Assembly: GCA_047777345.1 (NCBI GenBank)
Contig: JBKEEJ010000001.1
Span: 1-64,000 of the forward strand
Direction: 5' to 3'
Origin: Anaerocolumna sp047777345
GTDB taxonomy: Bacteria > Bacillota > Clostridia > Lachnospirales > Lachnospiraceae
DNA length: 64,000 nt
The notes below the pieces were generated by a model, which ran no database searches, had not been told where the DNA came from, and worked only from the letters and a program-made list of their open reading frames with translations. This document shows, piece after piece, positions 44,558-52,200 of this stretch. The stretch's first letter is position 1; every line of letters starts with the position of its first letter. The translations under genes and the position numbers were made by a program.

Positions 44558-45131
44558 TTCTTTCGGAAGGGATTCCTTAACCATTGCCATAGCGGGTACC
44601 CAGCACAGAATCGGTGTGACTCACCTTGCGCTTTTAATTACAGCATATCTTAATGAATCCGGCAGAAAAGCATATTTTATAGAAAAGAATAATTCAAATC
44701 ACATATCGGAAATCCTTAACAGATATGGGAGTATAAAGATGACAGACGGCTACTATCGGCTTTCCGGTTTAAATATTATACCAGGTTATGCTTATGCCAC
44801 TTTACTTCCAAAAGACCCAGGGGTTATCATATTAGACTTTGGGTGCCTGGAAAAATGTGATATGGATGAATTTAACAAGGCGGATATCAGGCTTGTTGTT
44901 GCCGGGGCCAGGGAATGGGAACTTGGCGCCACGGAAAATTCACTTAAGAAATTAAGAGGTGAAAAGGATATAAAGTACTTATTTAATTTCGTAGACGGAA
45001 GACAGTTTAAGAGAATAGCAAAGCATATGAATCATCTTGCCTGCTATCGAATACCATATGAGCCCAATCTTTTTCATCATAAGTGGTCTGATTATTGGAG
45101 AGATTTTATAGATAACCTGATTAGTGATTAG
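44550..45131 (+). CDS. Degenerate P-loop (MinD/CpaE-like) protein, start unresolved
   Basis: About 193 aa if begun at the ACG at 44550. The frame is open from 44532. The conserved part starts LTIAIAGTQHRIGVTHLALL, a glycine loop where the usual Walker A lysine is missing. VIILDFG stands at the Walker B place and the end is CYRIPYEPNLFHH. The first conventional start, GTG 44616, would cut inside the loop, so translation probably begins earlier. ACG at 44550 overlaps the kinase stop as ACGGGTAA and may be a changed ATG. It is clearly a paralogue of the next gene (GTNCGAGVTH, IPYEPDPFF). Such folds act in positioning or scaffolding; ATPase activity is doubtful. Confidence 0.6.
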   Translation, partial: TGNSFGRDSLTIAIAGTQHRIGVTHLALLITAYLNESGRKAYFIEKNNSNHISEILNRYGSIKMTDGYYRLSGLNIIPGYAYATLLPKDPGVIILDFGCLEKCDMDEFNKADIRLVVAGAREWELGATENSLKKLRGEKDIKYLFNFVDGRQFKRIAKHMNHLACYRIPYEPNLFHHKWSDYWRDFIDNLISD

Positions 45132-45145
45132 AGCAAGGAGTAAAA

Positions 45146-45772
45146 ATGCTAAGGACACCTATTTTAATGAAAAAGCTGGATCGGGATAAAATACGGGGAA
45201 AACTGGTTATAGGACTACTAGGTACAAACTGTGGAGCAGGCGTAACCCATTTTGGCCTGATGATGGCTCATTATTTCAGTGAATACCAGGGGCAAAAAAC
45301 TGCCTTTATAGAGTGCGGATACCATAATGAACTGGAGTATCTGCAGCGGGCCCTGTTTCAGACAGAGGAGAATTCTTATAACGGGGATTTTTTCAGACTG
45401 GGGCGGATTACTTTCTATAAAAACTTAAATCTCCAAAAAATCCCGGAGGTTGTGGGCGGTTCCTATGACTGCGTTATTCTGGATTTAGGAACAGATATGG
45501 CAAAGCATAAAGGCGAGTTTTTGCGCTGTGATAAAAAAGTGGTAGTATGCAGTCTGGCAATATGGAAACAGCATGAACTGGAAAATTTTATAAATAATTC
45601 CATGCACATTCAAGACAGTAATCAATGGATTTACGTATCCCCATTTACAACCACCCGGATAAGAAAGGAGGCGGTAAAAAAGCTGGGAAGAACCATATAC
45701 GGGATACCTTATGAGCCGGATCCCTTCTTTCTTTCGGAAGAAATGATTCTCTTTTTTCAAAAAATTTTATAG
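45146..45772 (+). CDS. Degenerate P-loop (MinD/CpaE-like) protein
   Basis: 208 aa. The N-terminal beta strand and loop read KLVIGLLGTNCGAGVTHFGLMMAHY, matching the ParA/MinD deviant loop in shape (G-x4-G-x-G-V-T) but without its lysines. CVILDLGTD follows at the Walker B place, then KVVVCSLAIWKQHELENF and IPYEPDPFFLSEE. It is paralogous to the preceding gene, 14 bp downstream of it, with a CAAGGAG ribosome site. The kinase-twin P-loop arrangement suggests a small signalling or localisation module. ATP binding is uncertain and the function is not known. Confidence 0.7.
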   Translation: MLRTPILMKKLDRDKIRGKLVIGLLGTNCGAGVTHFGLMMAHYFSEYQGQKTAFIECGYHNELEYLQRALFQTEENSYNGDFFRLGRITFYKNLNLQKIPEVVGGSYDCVILDLGTDMAKHKGEFLRCDKKVVVCSLAIWKQHELENFINNSMHIQDSNQWIYVSPFTTTRIRKEAVKKLGRTIYGIPYEPDPFFLSEEMILFFQKIL

Positions 45773-46088
45773 CTTAGGGAAAGATTAAGTAAGGACCAGA
45801 TGGGAAAATGTAGTCTGCATTAGCCAAGGAAATATTCTTTTGGTCACGTTTACATATCACAAAATGGCCTTCTTATCTGAAATTTATGTAACCTGTTAAC
45901 TTAGTTTGCACGAATATTTACCTGGTTATAATGGGACAGTCCGGGTTAAAATAAATGGACAAGGTCTGTCTGTTCGTATCCTCAATACATAAGACGGCAT
46001 TGGTAAACATTATATTTTAATATTCTGCTTATGATAAAGATAGGCGGATAAACCGGACATACATTTTTCTATATTAGGTTTGTAAAGA

Positions 46089-46181
46089 GGCTGCCCCACA
46101 TCTGTAAAAAGCTTTTCGTATTATGACTTACCACACACACTGGTTGAAGGACATATTACCGAATTCAGATGTGGGACAGTC
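46089..46181. repeat. Imperfect long-loop hairpin
   Basis: GGCTGCCCCACATCTG (46089-46104) and CAGATGTGGGACAGTC (46166-46181) pair in 14 of 16 positions around a 61-nt loop. The CTGCCCC / GGGACAG pairing with its A-C mismatch also occurs at 17881-17933. Confidence 0.55.
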
Positions 46182-46311
46182 TTATTTACATGCTGCTATT
46201 TGTTAATTAGGAATTCATACTGCAGCAGCCCCATAAATTGATGATGAAAAATTAAGTCGATTTTTTTAATGACGATAAGGGATTTCAATGCTATAATAAT
46301 AAAGGTAATTC

Positions 46312-46331
46312 GGTACTCTAAAAAGAGTACC
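46312..46331 (+). promoter_or_regulatory. Leader hairpin of the GH18 gene
   Basis: GGTACTCT-AAAA-AGAGTACC, a perfect 8-bp stem with an AAAA loop, 12 bases before the ribosome site AGGAGG. No T tract follows, so it is a leader structure rather than a terminator. Confidence 0.45.
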
Positions 46332-46354
46332 TTACATTCTATCAGGAGGAAAGT

Positions 46355-48061
46355 ATGAGTAAGGGAAAAAGGCCGGAAATATTGGGTACAATTATAGCTT
46401 TTATTATAATATTAGTCGTTATAGGGGCAGCTGTTGTTAAGAAATATATGCCCAGTAAGGAGGTTATGGAGTTAACCGAGTATTATAAATTAGATAAAGA
46501 TGAAGTCCTTATAATTATGCAGGATAAAATTTATGACCAAAAGGCTTTACTTAAAAACGGTAAGGTTTATCTGGACTATAATACGGTAACGGACATGTTA
46601 AATAAACGGTTTTACTGGGATGATAATGAAAAAATTTTAAGTTATACCACTCCTTCGGAAGTGATAAGGACAGATTTGGACAGTAATTTTTATTATGTTA
46701 ACGGAGAGAAAGAGAAAACAGACTATCCTATTGTAACCATGAAAGGCAATACGGTATATATTGCCGCTAAGTTTGTCAAGCAATATTCTGACATGCACTA
46801 CAAATACTATGAAAACCCAAACCGGCTTGTTATAGAATATAAATGGGGAGATTACTTGTATTCTGATGTGAAAAAAGATACGAAACTCCGTGTTGAGCCA
46901 AGTGTCAAAGGAGATATTTTGGTGGATTTAAAAGCAGGCCAGCGCCTTTTGTATGTAGATACCAGCGAAGGCGTAAACAATGGTTTCTGTAAGGTTATGA
47001 CAGAGGACGGCATCATTGGCTATGCAAGGAAAAAATCACTGGATGAAACTTACTATGATACGGTAAAAAGCAATTATAAGGCACCGGAATATACCAGCAT
47101 TAAGGAAAAAGAACCCATAAAATTAGTCTGGCATCAGGTTACCAATCAGGATGCCAATGGTAACTTGGAGAAATTGTTAAATCGGACGGAAGGGGTAACC
47201 GTTGTTTCTCCAACCTGGTTTAAAATTACGGACAATTCCGGTTCCATAGATTCCCTTGGAAATAAATATTATGTGGAAAGAGCCCATTCCCTGGGAGTAA
47301 AGGTATGGGCCCTTGTGGACGATTTCAGTACCGAAGTCAGTATGTATGAACTGCTTTCTCATACTTCAAACAGGGAAAAACTGATACAGAATCTGATGGA
47401 GGAAGCAGAACGCCTTGGCCTGGATGGAATTAATATTGATTTTGAGAAAATCACGGAAGATACAGGAATCCATTATATTCAGTTTATCCGGGAGCTGTCC
47501 GTACGGTGCAGGAAAAATGGCATTGTTTTATCCATAGACAGTTATGTGCCTTCTAACTATACGGCGCATTATGACAGGAAAGAACAGGGAATTGTTGCAG
47601 ATTACGTAATTATTATGGCTTATGATGAGCATCATTCGGGTTCTGATGAAAGCGGCTCTGTGTCTTCCATTGATTTTGTGAATAATGCAATTAAGAACGT
47701 ACTGGAAGCAGTGCCAAAAGAAAAAGTAATTATAGGAATTCCTTTTTATACAAGATTGTGGAAAGAAACTACGGACAAGCAGGGAAATGTTACGGTTACT
47801 TCGGAAGCCTACGGCATGGGCTCGGCACAGGATTTGCTTGCGGACAAGGGGTTGAAACCCACATGGGATGAGAAAACTGGTCAGTATTATTGTGAATTTG
47901 AAAAAGACGGAAGTACTTATAAAATATGGCTGGAAGAGGAAAAATCCATAGAGTTAAAATTAAAATCCATAAGTCAGGCTGATTTAGCCGGTATTGCAGG
48001 CTGGAAACTGGGACTTGAAAAGGAAGACATCTGGGACATTATCAATAAGTATATAAAATAA
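46355..48061 (+). CDS. Membrane-anchored GH18 glycosidase with SH3 domain
   Basis: 568 aa. A single N-terminal membrane helix (ILGTIIAFIIILVVIGAAVV) anchors it outside. Residues ~50-165 resemble the copper amine oxidase-like N-terminal domain found on clostridial wall enzymes, ~170-235 are a bacterial SH3 domain (KLRVEPSVKGDILVDLKAGQ), and ~250-565 a GH18 domain. The catalytic motif is LDGINIDFEKI with Asp-x-Glu. Its closest functional group is the YdhD/SleL-like peptidoglycan N-acetylglucosaminidases of spores and cell wall. A CwlD-type amidase follows 66 bp downstream, so the pair likely works on cortex or wall peptidoglycan. AGGAGG precedes the ATG. Confidence 0.9.
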   Translation: MSKGKRPEILGTIIAFIIILVVIGAAVVKKYMPSKEVMELTEYYKLDKDEVLIIMQDKIYDQKALLKNGKVYLDYNTVTDMLNKRFYWDDNEKILSYTTPSEVIRTDLDSNFYYVNGEKEKTDYPIVTMKGNTVYIAAKFVKQYSDMHYKYYENPNRLVIEYKWGDYLYSDVKKDTKLRVEPSVKGDILVDLKAGQRLLYVDTSEGVNNGFCKVMTEDGIIGYARKKSLDETYYDTVKSNYKAPEYTSIKEKEPIKLVWHQVTNQDANGNLEKLLNRTEGVTVVSPTWFKITDNSGSIDSLGNKYYVERAHSLGVKVWALVDDFSTEVSMYELLSHTSNREKLIQNLMEEAERLGLDGINIDFEKITEDTGIHYIQFIRELSVRCRKNGIVLSIDSYVPSNYTAHYDRKEQGIVADYVIIMAYDEHHSGSDESGSVSSIDFVNNAIKNVLEAVPKEKVIIGIPFYTRLWKETTDKQGNVTVTSEAYGMGSAQDLLADKGLKPTWDEKTGQYYCEFEKDGSTYKIWLEEEKSIELKLKSISQADLAGIAGWKLGLEKEDIWDIINKYIK

Positions 48062-48127
48062 GGAGTTAATCATAGTCAGTCTGTTCTTTTCATAGAATAT
48101 ATTAAAATATGGAATCCGGTAAATAAT

Positions 48128-48853
48128 ATGAAAAGAAACAGCAATAAGTATTTTAACGTTTTATTTTTGGTTATGATTAGCCTGGCCATAATTTTATTTG
48201 CCAATCCGGCTATGGATGCTGTAAAACAGGCTGGTTCGGCAGCAGGACTGGTAAAACGGAAAGAAAAAATTACAATTGCCCTGGATGCGGGACACGGAGG
48301 AAGAGATCCGGGTAAGGTGGGCATTAACGGTGCCCTGGAAAAAGACATTAATCTGAGTATTGCTAAGAAATTAAAAACACTGCTGGAGCAAAATGATATT
48401 AATGTGGTTATGGTACGCAGTGATGACAGCGGCCTTTATTCGGAAAGTGATTCCAATAAAAAGACTGCGGATATGAGAAACCGGGTTGATCTTATAAATA
48501 AAAGCGGGGCAGTGCTTGCCATAAGTATTCATCAGAACAGTTTTACGCAAGAAAGCATTAAGGGAGCCCAGGTATTTTATTATAGCAATTCCGAGGAAGG
48601 CAAAAAGTTTGCGGAAATTATGCAGGAACAGCTAAAGAAAAGTCTCCAGGATGGCAATAAGCGAATGGCCAAAGCTAATGACAGTTATTACATGCTAAAA
48701 AAGGTAGAATGTCCCATCGTAATCGTGGAGTGTGGTTATTTATCCAATCCGACGGAAGCAGCATTATTAACAGATGAAGATTATCAGGAGAGAATGGCTT
48801 TTGCCATTCATTTGGGGTTACTTTCTTATTTAAATGAAAACCTTGACAAATAA
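48128..48853 (+). CDS. cwlD: N-acetylmuramoyl-L-alanine amidase, CwlD type
   Basis: A 241-aa Amidase_3 zinc enzyme with an N-terminal membrane/signal segment (YFNVLFLVMISLAIILF). Zinc and active-site motifs: ALDAGHGGRDPG (His), a Glu in GALEKDINL, AISIHQNSF (His) and IVECGYLSNPTEA (catalytic Glu). Length and motifs match CwlD, which removes peptide side chains so that muramic-delta-lactam can form in the spore cortex. This supports a spore-forming host. It sits behind the GH18 gene on the same strand. The name is given by resemblance; another Amidase_3 is possible. Confidence 0.85.
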   Translation: MKRNSNKYFNVLFLVMISLAIILFANPAMDAVKQAGSAAGLVKRKEKITIALDAGHGGRDPGKVGINGALEKDINLSIAKKLKTLLEQNDINVVMVRSDDSGLYSESDSNKKTADMRNRVDLINKSGAVLAISIHQNSFTQESIKGAQVFYYSNSEEGKKFAEIMQEQLKKSLQDGNKRMAKANDSYYMLKKVECPIVIVECGYLSNPTEAALLTDEDYQERMAFAIHLGLLSYLNENLDK

Positions 48854-49002
48854 GGATGGAGTAATAAAATATATAGTGCTATAATAAAGTGGGTTTAATC
48901 TTAAGTTTTATAGTTTTTTGAAATGATTTATTACAAGTTATTACAAGGCAACAAGTAATATTAACTGATTCATTGAAACAGATAGAAAACGGACAGGATA
49001 AA

Positions 49003-50058
49003 ATGAAAACAAAGATTGTAAAAATTGACAGCAATAATATTGACACCAGCCTTTTGACAGAGGCGGCCGGTATATTAAAAAACGGCGGCTTAGTGGCATT
49101 TCCCACAGAGACGGTATACGGACTGGGGGCGGACGGCTTAAACGAAGAAGCTGCCAAAAAAATATATGCCGCTAAGGGAAGGCCTTCGGATAATCCTTTA
49201 ATTGTTCATATAGCTGATTTTCATGGGCTGGAAGAGTTAACCAGAGAGTGCCCCGATAAGGGAAGAAAGCTTGCCGAGGCTTTTTGGCCCGGACCTCTTA
49301 CTCTTATATTTAAAAAAAGCAGTAAAGTGCCTCTTAGTACCACCGGAGGATTGGACACAGTGGCAATCCGGATGCCGTCTCATCTGATTGCGTATGAACT
49401 TATCCGGACATCCGGTATTTATATAGCGGCTCCCAGTGCGAATGTGTCAGGCAGGCCCAGTCCTACTAAGGCAGAACATGTTATAGAAGATTTGGACGGC
49501 AAAATTGATATGATTATTGACGGAGGTAAAGTCAATATTGGCCTGGAATCCACCATTGTGGATGTGACCAGTAAGATACCTGTCATATTAAGGCCGGGTT
49601 ATATTACTGTGGATATGATAGAGAAAGTAATTGGACGGGTCGATATTGATAAGGCTGTCTTTTCCGGAATACAGGATGCTAACATAAGACCGAAGGCTCC
49701 TGGTATGAAATATAAGCATTATGCCCCAAAAGGCGATCTTACAATTTATGAAGGCAGCAGTGAAAATGTAGTGAAAGCCATCAATAAAATTACGGAGGAA
49801 AAACTTCTTCTAGGATACCGGGTTGGTATTATAGCAACGGAGGAAACCTTCCCCTATTACAAAAAGGGAAATGTGAAAACCATTGGTACCAGGAAAGATG
49901 AAAATACCATTGCAAGAGGCTTATTTGAAGTTTTAAGGGATTTTGATTCGGAAGGAACTGATTATATATTTACGGAAAGTTTTGATAATAACCATTTAGG
50001 ACAAGCTATAATGAACCGGCTGTTAAAAGCGGCAGGTTATCATATTGAAAAGGTTTAA
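49003..50058 (+). CDS. L-threonylcarbamoyladenylate synthase (Sua5/YwlC)
   Basis: A 351-aa enzyme that makes threonylcarbamoyl-AMP for the t6A37 modification of tRNA. The YrdC domain fills the first ~205 residues (GGLVAFPTETVYGLGADGL, KGRPSDNPLIVHI, STTGGLDTVAIRMP, APSANVSGRPSPT). A C-terminal Sua5 domain follows (RPKAPGMKYKHYAPKG onward), so this is the long Sua5 type rather than TsaC. The ATG at 49003 starts the usual N-terminus; a TTG at 48973 has no ribosome site. It heads the operon Sua5-phosphatase-RpiB, the same order as Bacillus ywlC-ywlE-ywlF. Confidence 0.95.
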   Translation: MKTKIVKIDSNNIDTSLLTEAAGILKNGGLVAFPTETVYGLGADGLNEEAAKKIYAAKGRPSDNPLIVHIADFHGLEELTRECPDKGRKLAEAFWPGPLTLIFKKSSKVPLSTTGGLDTVAIRMPSHLIAYELIRTSGIYIAAPSANVSGRPSPTKAEHVIEDLDGKIDMIIDGGKVNIGLESTIVDVTSKIPVILRPGYITVDMIEKVIGRVDIDKAVFSGIQDANIRPKAPGMKYKHYAPKGDLTIYEGSSENVVKAINKITEEKLLLGYRVGIIATEETFPYYKKGNVKTIGTRKDENTIARGLFEVLRDFDSEGTDYIFTESFDNNHLGQAIMNRLLKAAGYHIEKV

Positions 50059-50111
50059 TATCGGGTAACAACATGTTTTTCAGTGCGCAAAAACGCACGG
50101 ATAGGAGTTCT

Positions 50112-50570
50112 ATGATAAAATATAGTAAAATCATTTTTGTTTGTACCGGTAATACTTGCAGAAGTCCCATGGCGGAAACAATCTATAAAAGTCTGGAAAC
50201 CAACAGTGACATACAGGTTATGTCCAGAGGTCTTGTTGTTTTATTTTCAGAACCCTCCAATCCAAAAGCAGATACGGTTTTAAGAAGCCATAACTTGCAT
50301 ATGGAAGGACATATTTCTAAAGGCCTAAAGAATTCGGATATTGATGAAAATACGCTTATTTTAACTATGACCGAAAAACAGAAAAAAAGTGTCATAGAAA
50401 ATTTTGAACATACAGATAATGTATATACGATTAAGGAATTCGTAGGGGAAAGCGGTGATGTAACGGATCCTTACGGAGGAACCTTAATTGATTATGAAGA
50501 ATGCTATATAGAACTGTCACGGCTTGTTAAAAAAACCGTATATAAATTAAACGAGGAGGGAAACATATGA
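50112..50570 (+). CDS. Low-molecular-weight protein-tyrosine/arginine phosphatase (YwlE-like)
   Basis: 152 aa. The catalytic P-loop is FVCTGNTCRSPMAE, C-x5-R-S, with the general acid Asp in VTDPYGG near the C-terminus. A threonine follows the first glycine of the loop (CTGNTCR), as in Bacillus YwlE, a protein-arginine phosphatase that reverses McsB phosphorylation. The ATG at 50112 follows ATAGGAG; a longer frame from 50073 lacks a site. The stop overlaps the rpiB start by four bases (ATGA). Confidence 0.92.
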   Translation: MIKYSKIIFVCTGNTCRSPMAETIYKSLETNSDIQVMSRGLVVLFSEPSNPKADTVLRSHNLHMEGHISKGLKNSDIDENTLILTMTEKQKKSVIENFEHTDNVYTIKEFVGESGDVTDPYGGTLIDYEECYIELSRLVKKTVYKLNEEGNI

Positions 50571-50995
50571 TAGCGATTGGCAGTGATCATGGCGGTTACG
50601 ATTTAAAAAATGAAATAATTAAGCATTTAAAAGAAAGGAATATTGAAGTTAAGGATTACGGTACTTATACCAAGGAATCCTGCGACTATCCCATATATGC
50701 GAAAAAAGTGGCAAATGCCGTATTAAGTGGAGAGTGTAAATTTGGTATACTGATTTGCGGAACCGGAATTGGCATTTCCATTGCGGCAAACAGAATAAAA
50801 GGTATCCGGGCTGCCCTTTGCCATGACTGCTACAGTGCGGAAGCAACCAGATCTCATAATAATGCCAATATTCTTGCATTGGGCGGAAGGGTAATTGGCG
50901 TAGGACATGCACTTAAGATAGTGGATACTTTTTTGGATACTCCATTTTCCAATGAGGAAAGACATATTCGAAGAATTAATTTAATTGATGACTAA
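50567..50995 (+). CDS. rpiB: Ribose-5-phosphate isomerase B
   Basis: A 142-aa RpiB/LacAB-family isomerase that interconverts ribose-5-phosphate and ribulose-5-phosphate in the pentose phosphate pathway. Motifs: MIAIGSDHGGYDLKN, DYPIYAKKVANAV, GILICGTGIGISIAANRIKGIRAA in outline, and HNNANILALGGRVIG. The catalytic Cys lies in LICGTG. GAGGAGGG precedes the ATG inside the end of the phosphatase gene. Last gene of the three-gene operon. Confidence 0.96.
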   Translation: MIAIGSDHGGYDLKNEIIKHLKERNIEVKDYGTYTKESCDYPIYAKKVANAVLSGECKFGILICGTGIGISIAANRIKGIRAALCHDCYSAEATRSHNNANILALGGRVIGVGHALKIVDTFLDTPFSNEERHIRRINLIDD

Positions 50996-51082
50996 TTTTA
51001 TGTAAAGGTTTTTGTTGTTAATTAAAAAAGTTTAAAGCTATTTATAAAACACAGGCAATAATCTGTATCATATATTTGTATT

Positions 51083-51131
51083 GGCTCTATCATAAATGTC
51101 AGGGTAAAAACCCCGGCTTTTTGATAGAGCC
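51083..51131 (+). terminator. Hairpin after the rpiB operon
   Basis: GGCTCTATCA (51083-51092) pairs with TGATAGAGCC (51122-51131), with an inner GGGT / ACCC. The run CTTTTT lies inside the 3' arm, not after it, so termination is likely but not certain. Confidence 0.55.
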
Positions 51132-51309
51132 ATATCTATTACCGCACAAATTTCCATGCATAAATAATTTTTGATGAATTGTATAATTTCCTGTCTGCTG
51201 GATAGAATACAAAATGATTTCTTTTGTTTTTTGTAACTATTAAATTGAAAATCAGATTTTAATATGGATATGCAGGGAAAGCTACCATACCATTTTGGAG
51301 GTTAGTTAT

Positions 51310-52119
51310 ATGAATGCATGGAGCGGTATTACCAAACAGCTTAGACAATTATTGTCAGCCAAAAAATCAAAATATACGATCTATGTGATAGGAGTACTTT
51401 GGATTGCCGTAATTATGCAGGTCGCGGTAAATACAATGCTGAAACCTGAAAGAAACATACTGGAGGCTTTTGTCAGTACCAATTCCAATATTTCATTCTT
51501 TGAGCTTGAAATGGCTGCCAATTATGGTAACGGTTATATGGAAACTATGGATAAAAAGGAACTTATCCTTTTTGTCTCTGATAAAATTGGCCTGAATGTT
51601 AGCAAGGAAGATATTATAAGCAAAGACGGCGGTGAAAGTGAAATTTATGTGGAAAAATCAGGAAAAAACGCAAAGACGCTTATAAAAATCGTAAGTATAC
51701 GTAAAGACAATCAGGATGGTATATCAGAACTGAACCATTATATTATTGTGAATCTAAAATTGTACAAGAATCTGGACAGTATTTTAGAATACCGTGATTT
51801 GCTAAAGAATGTATTTCAGGAGTTAAAGGCTTCCGATATTCAGACTACTATGCAGTTAAGCAGTAATTATAAAGGCAAATTAAGCATTGACAGTATGAAT
51901 TCCATAACGGATGGTATGATTGACAGCCTGGAAGGCAAAATTGCATATGAAAACAGAAGTGAAAATATGTTTACTGTTTATGCTTATACAGGTCTTCTGG
52001 ATGAATATGTTACATCAATGGGAACCAAGATTAATATTCATGTTGCCATTAATTATGATGAACTTACCGACAGTACCAATGTATATTTAGGAACACCGGT
52101 AATAAACGGGGGTTATTAA
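51310..52119 (+). CDS. YwmB-like exported protein
   Basis: 269 aa with one N-terminal membrane helix (YTIYVIGVLWIAVIMQVAV) and an extracellular domain. Its size, topology and pattern (DKKELILFVSDKIGLNV, AYTGLLDEYVTSMGTKINIHVAINYDE, the last ending in a YwmB-like TPVINGGY) resemble the YwmB/DUF1779 family of Firmicutes, proteins of unknown function linked to the envelope. The ATG at 51310 follows TTGGAGG; a TTG at 51295 would lie within that site. It stands alone between two hairpins. Confidence 0.7.
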   Translation: MNAWSGITKQLRQLLSAKKSKYTIYVIGVLWIAVIMQVAVNTMLKPERNILEAFVSTNSNISFFELEMAANYGNGYMETMDKKELILFVSDKIGLNVSKEDIISKDGGESEIYVEKSGKNAKTLIKIVSIRKDNQDGISELNHYIIVNLKLYKNLDSILEYRDLLKNVFQELKASDIQTTMQLSSNYKGKLSIDSMNSITDGMIDSLEGKIAYENRSENMFTVYAYTGLLDEYVTSMGTKINIHVAINYDELTDSTNVYLGTPVINGGY

Positions 52120-52135
52120 TGAATAAATGAATATC

Positions 52136-52179
52136 TGCTCCCCTGACGGATATTAAAGTATGCCAGCCATAGGGGAGCA
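52136..52179. terminator. Hairpin between convergent genes
   Basis: TGCTCCCCT (52136-52144) and AGGGGAGCA (52171-52179) form a 9-bp stem, then TTCTGAATT. It lies between the YwmB-like gene and the convergent Pro/Thr-repeat gene. Confidence 0.55.
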
Positions 52180-52200
52180 TTCTGAATTAAAGGGGAATTT

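Larger units (their letters stand above)
45773..46354. other. Intergenic stretch with hairpins, no gene
   Basis: 582 bp without a supported frame. It holds the imperfect hairpin at 46089-46181 and, near 45950, a further GGGACAGTCC stretch. TATAAT around 46292-46297 is a plausible -10 for the GH18 gene. Confidence 0.4.
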
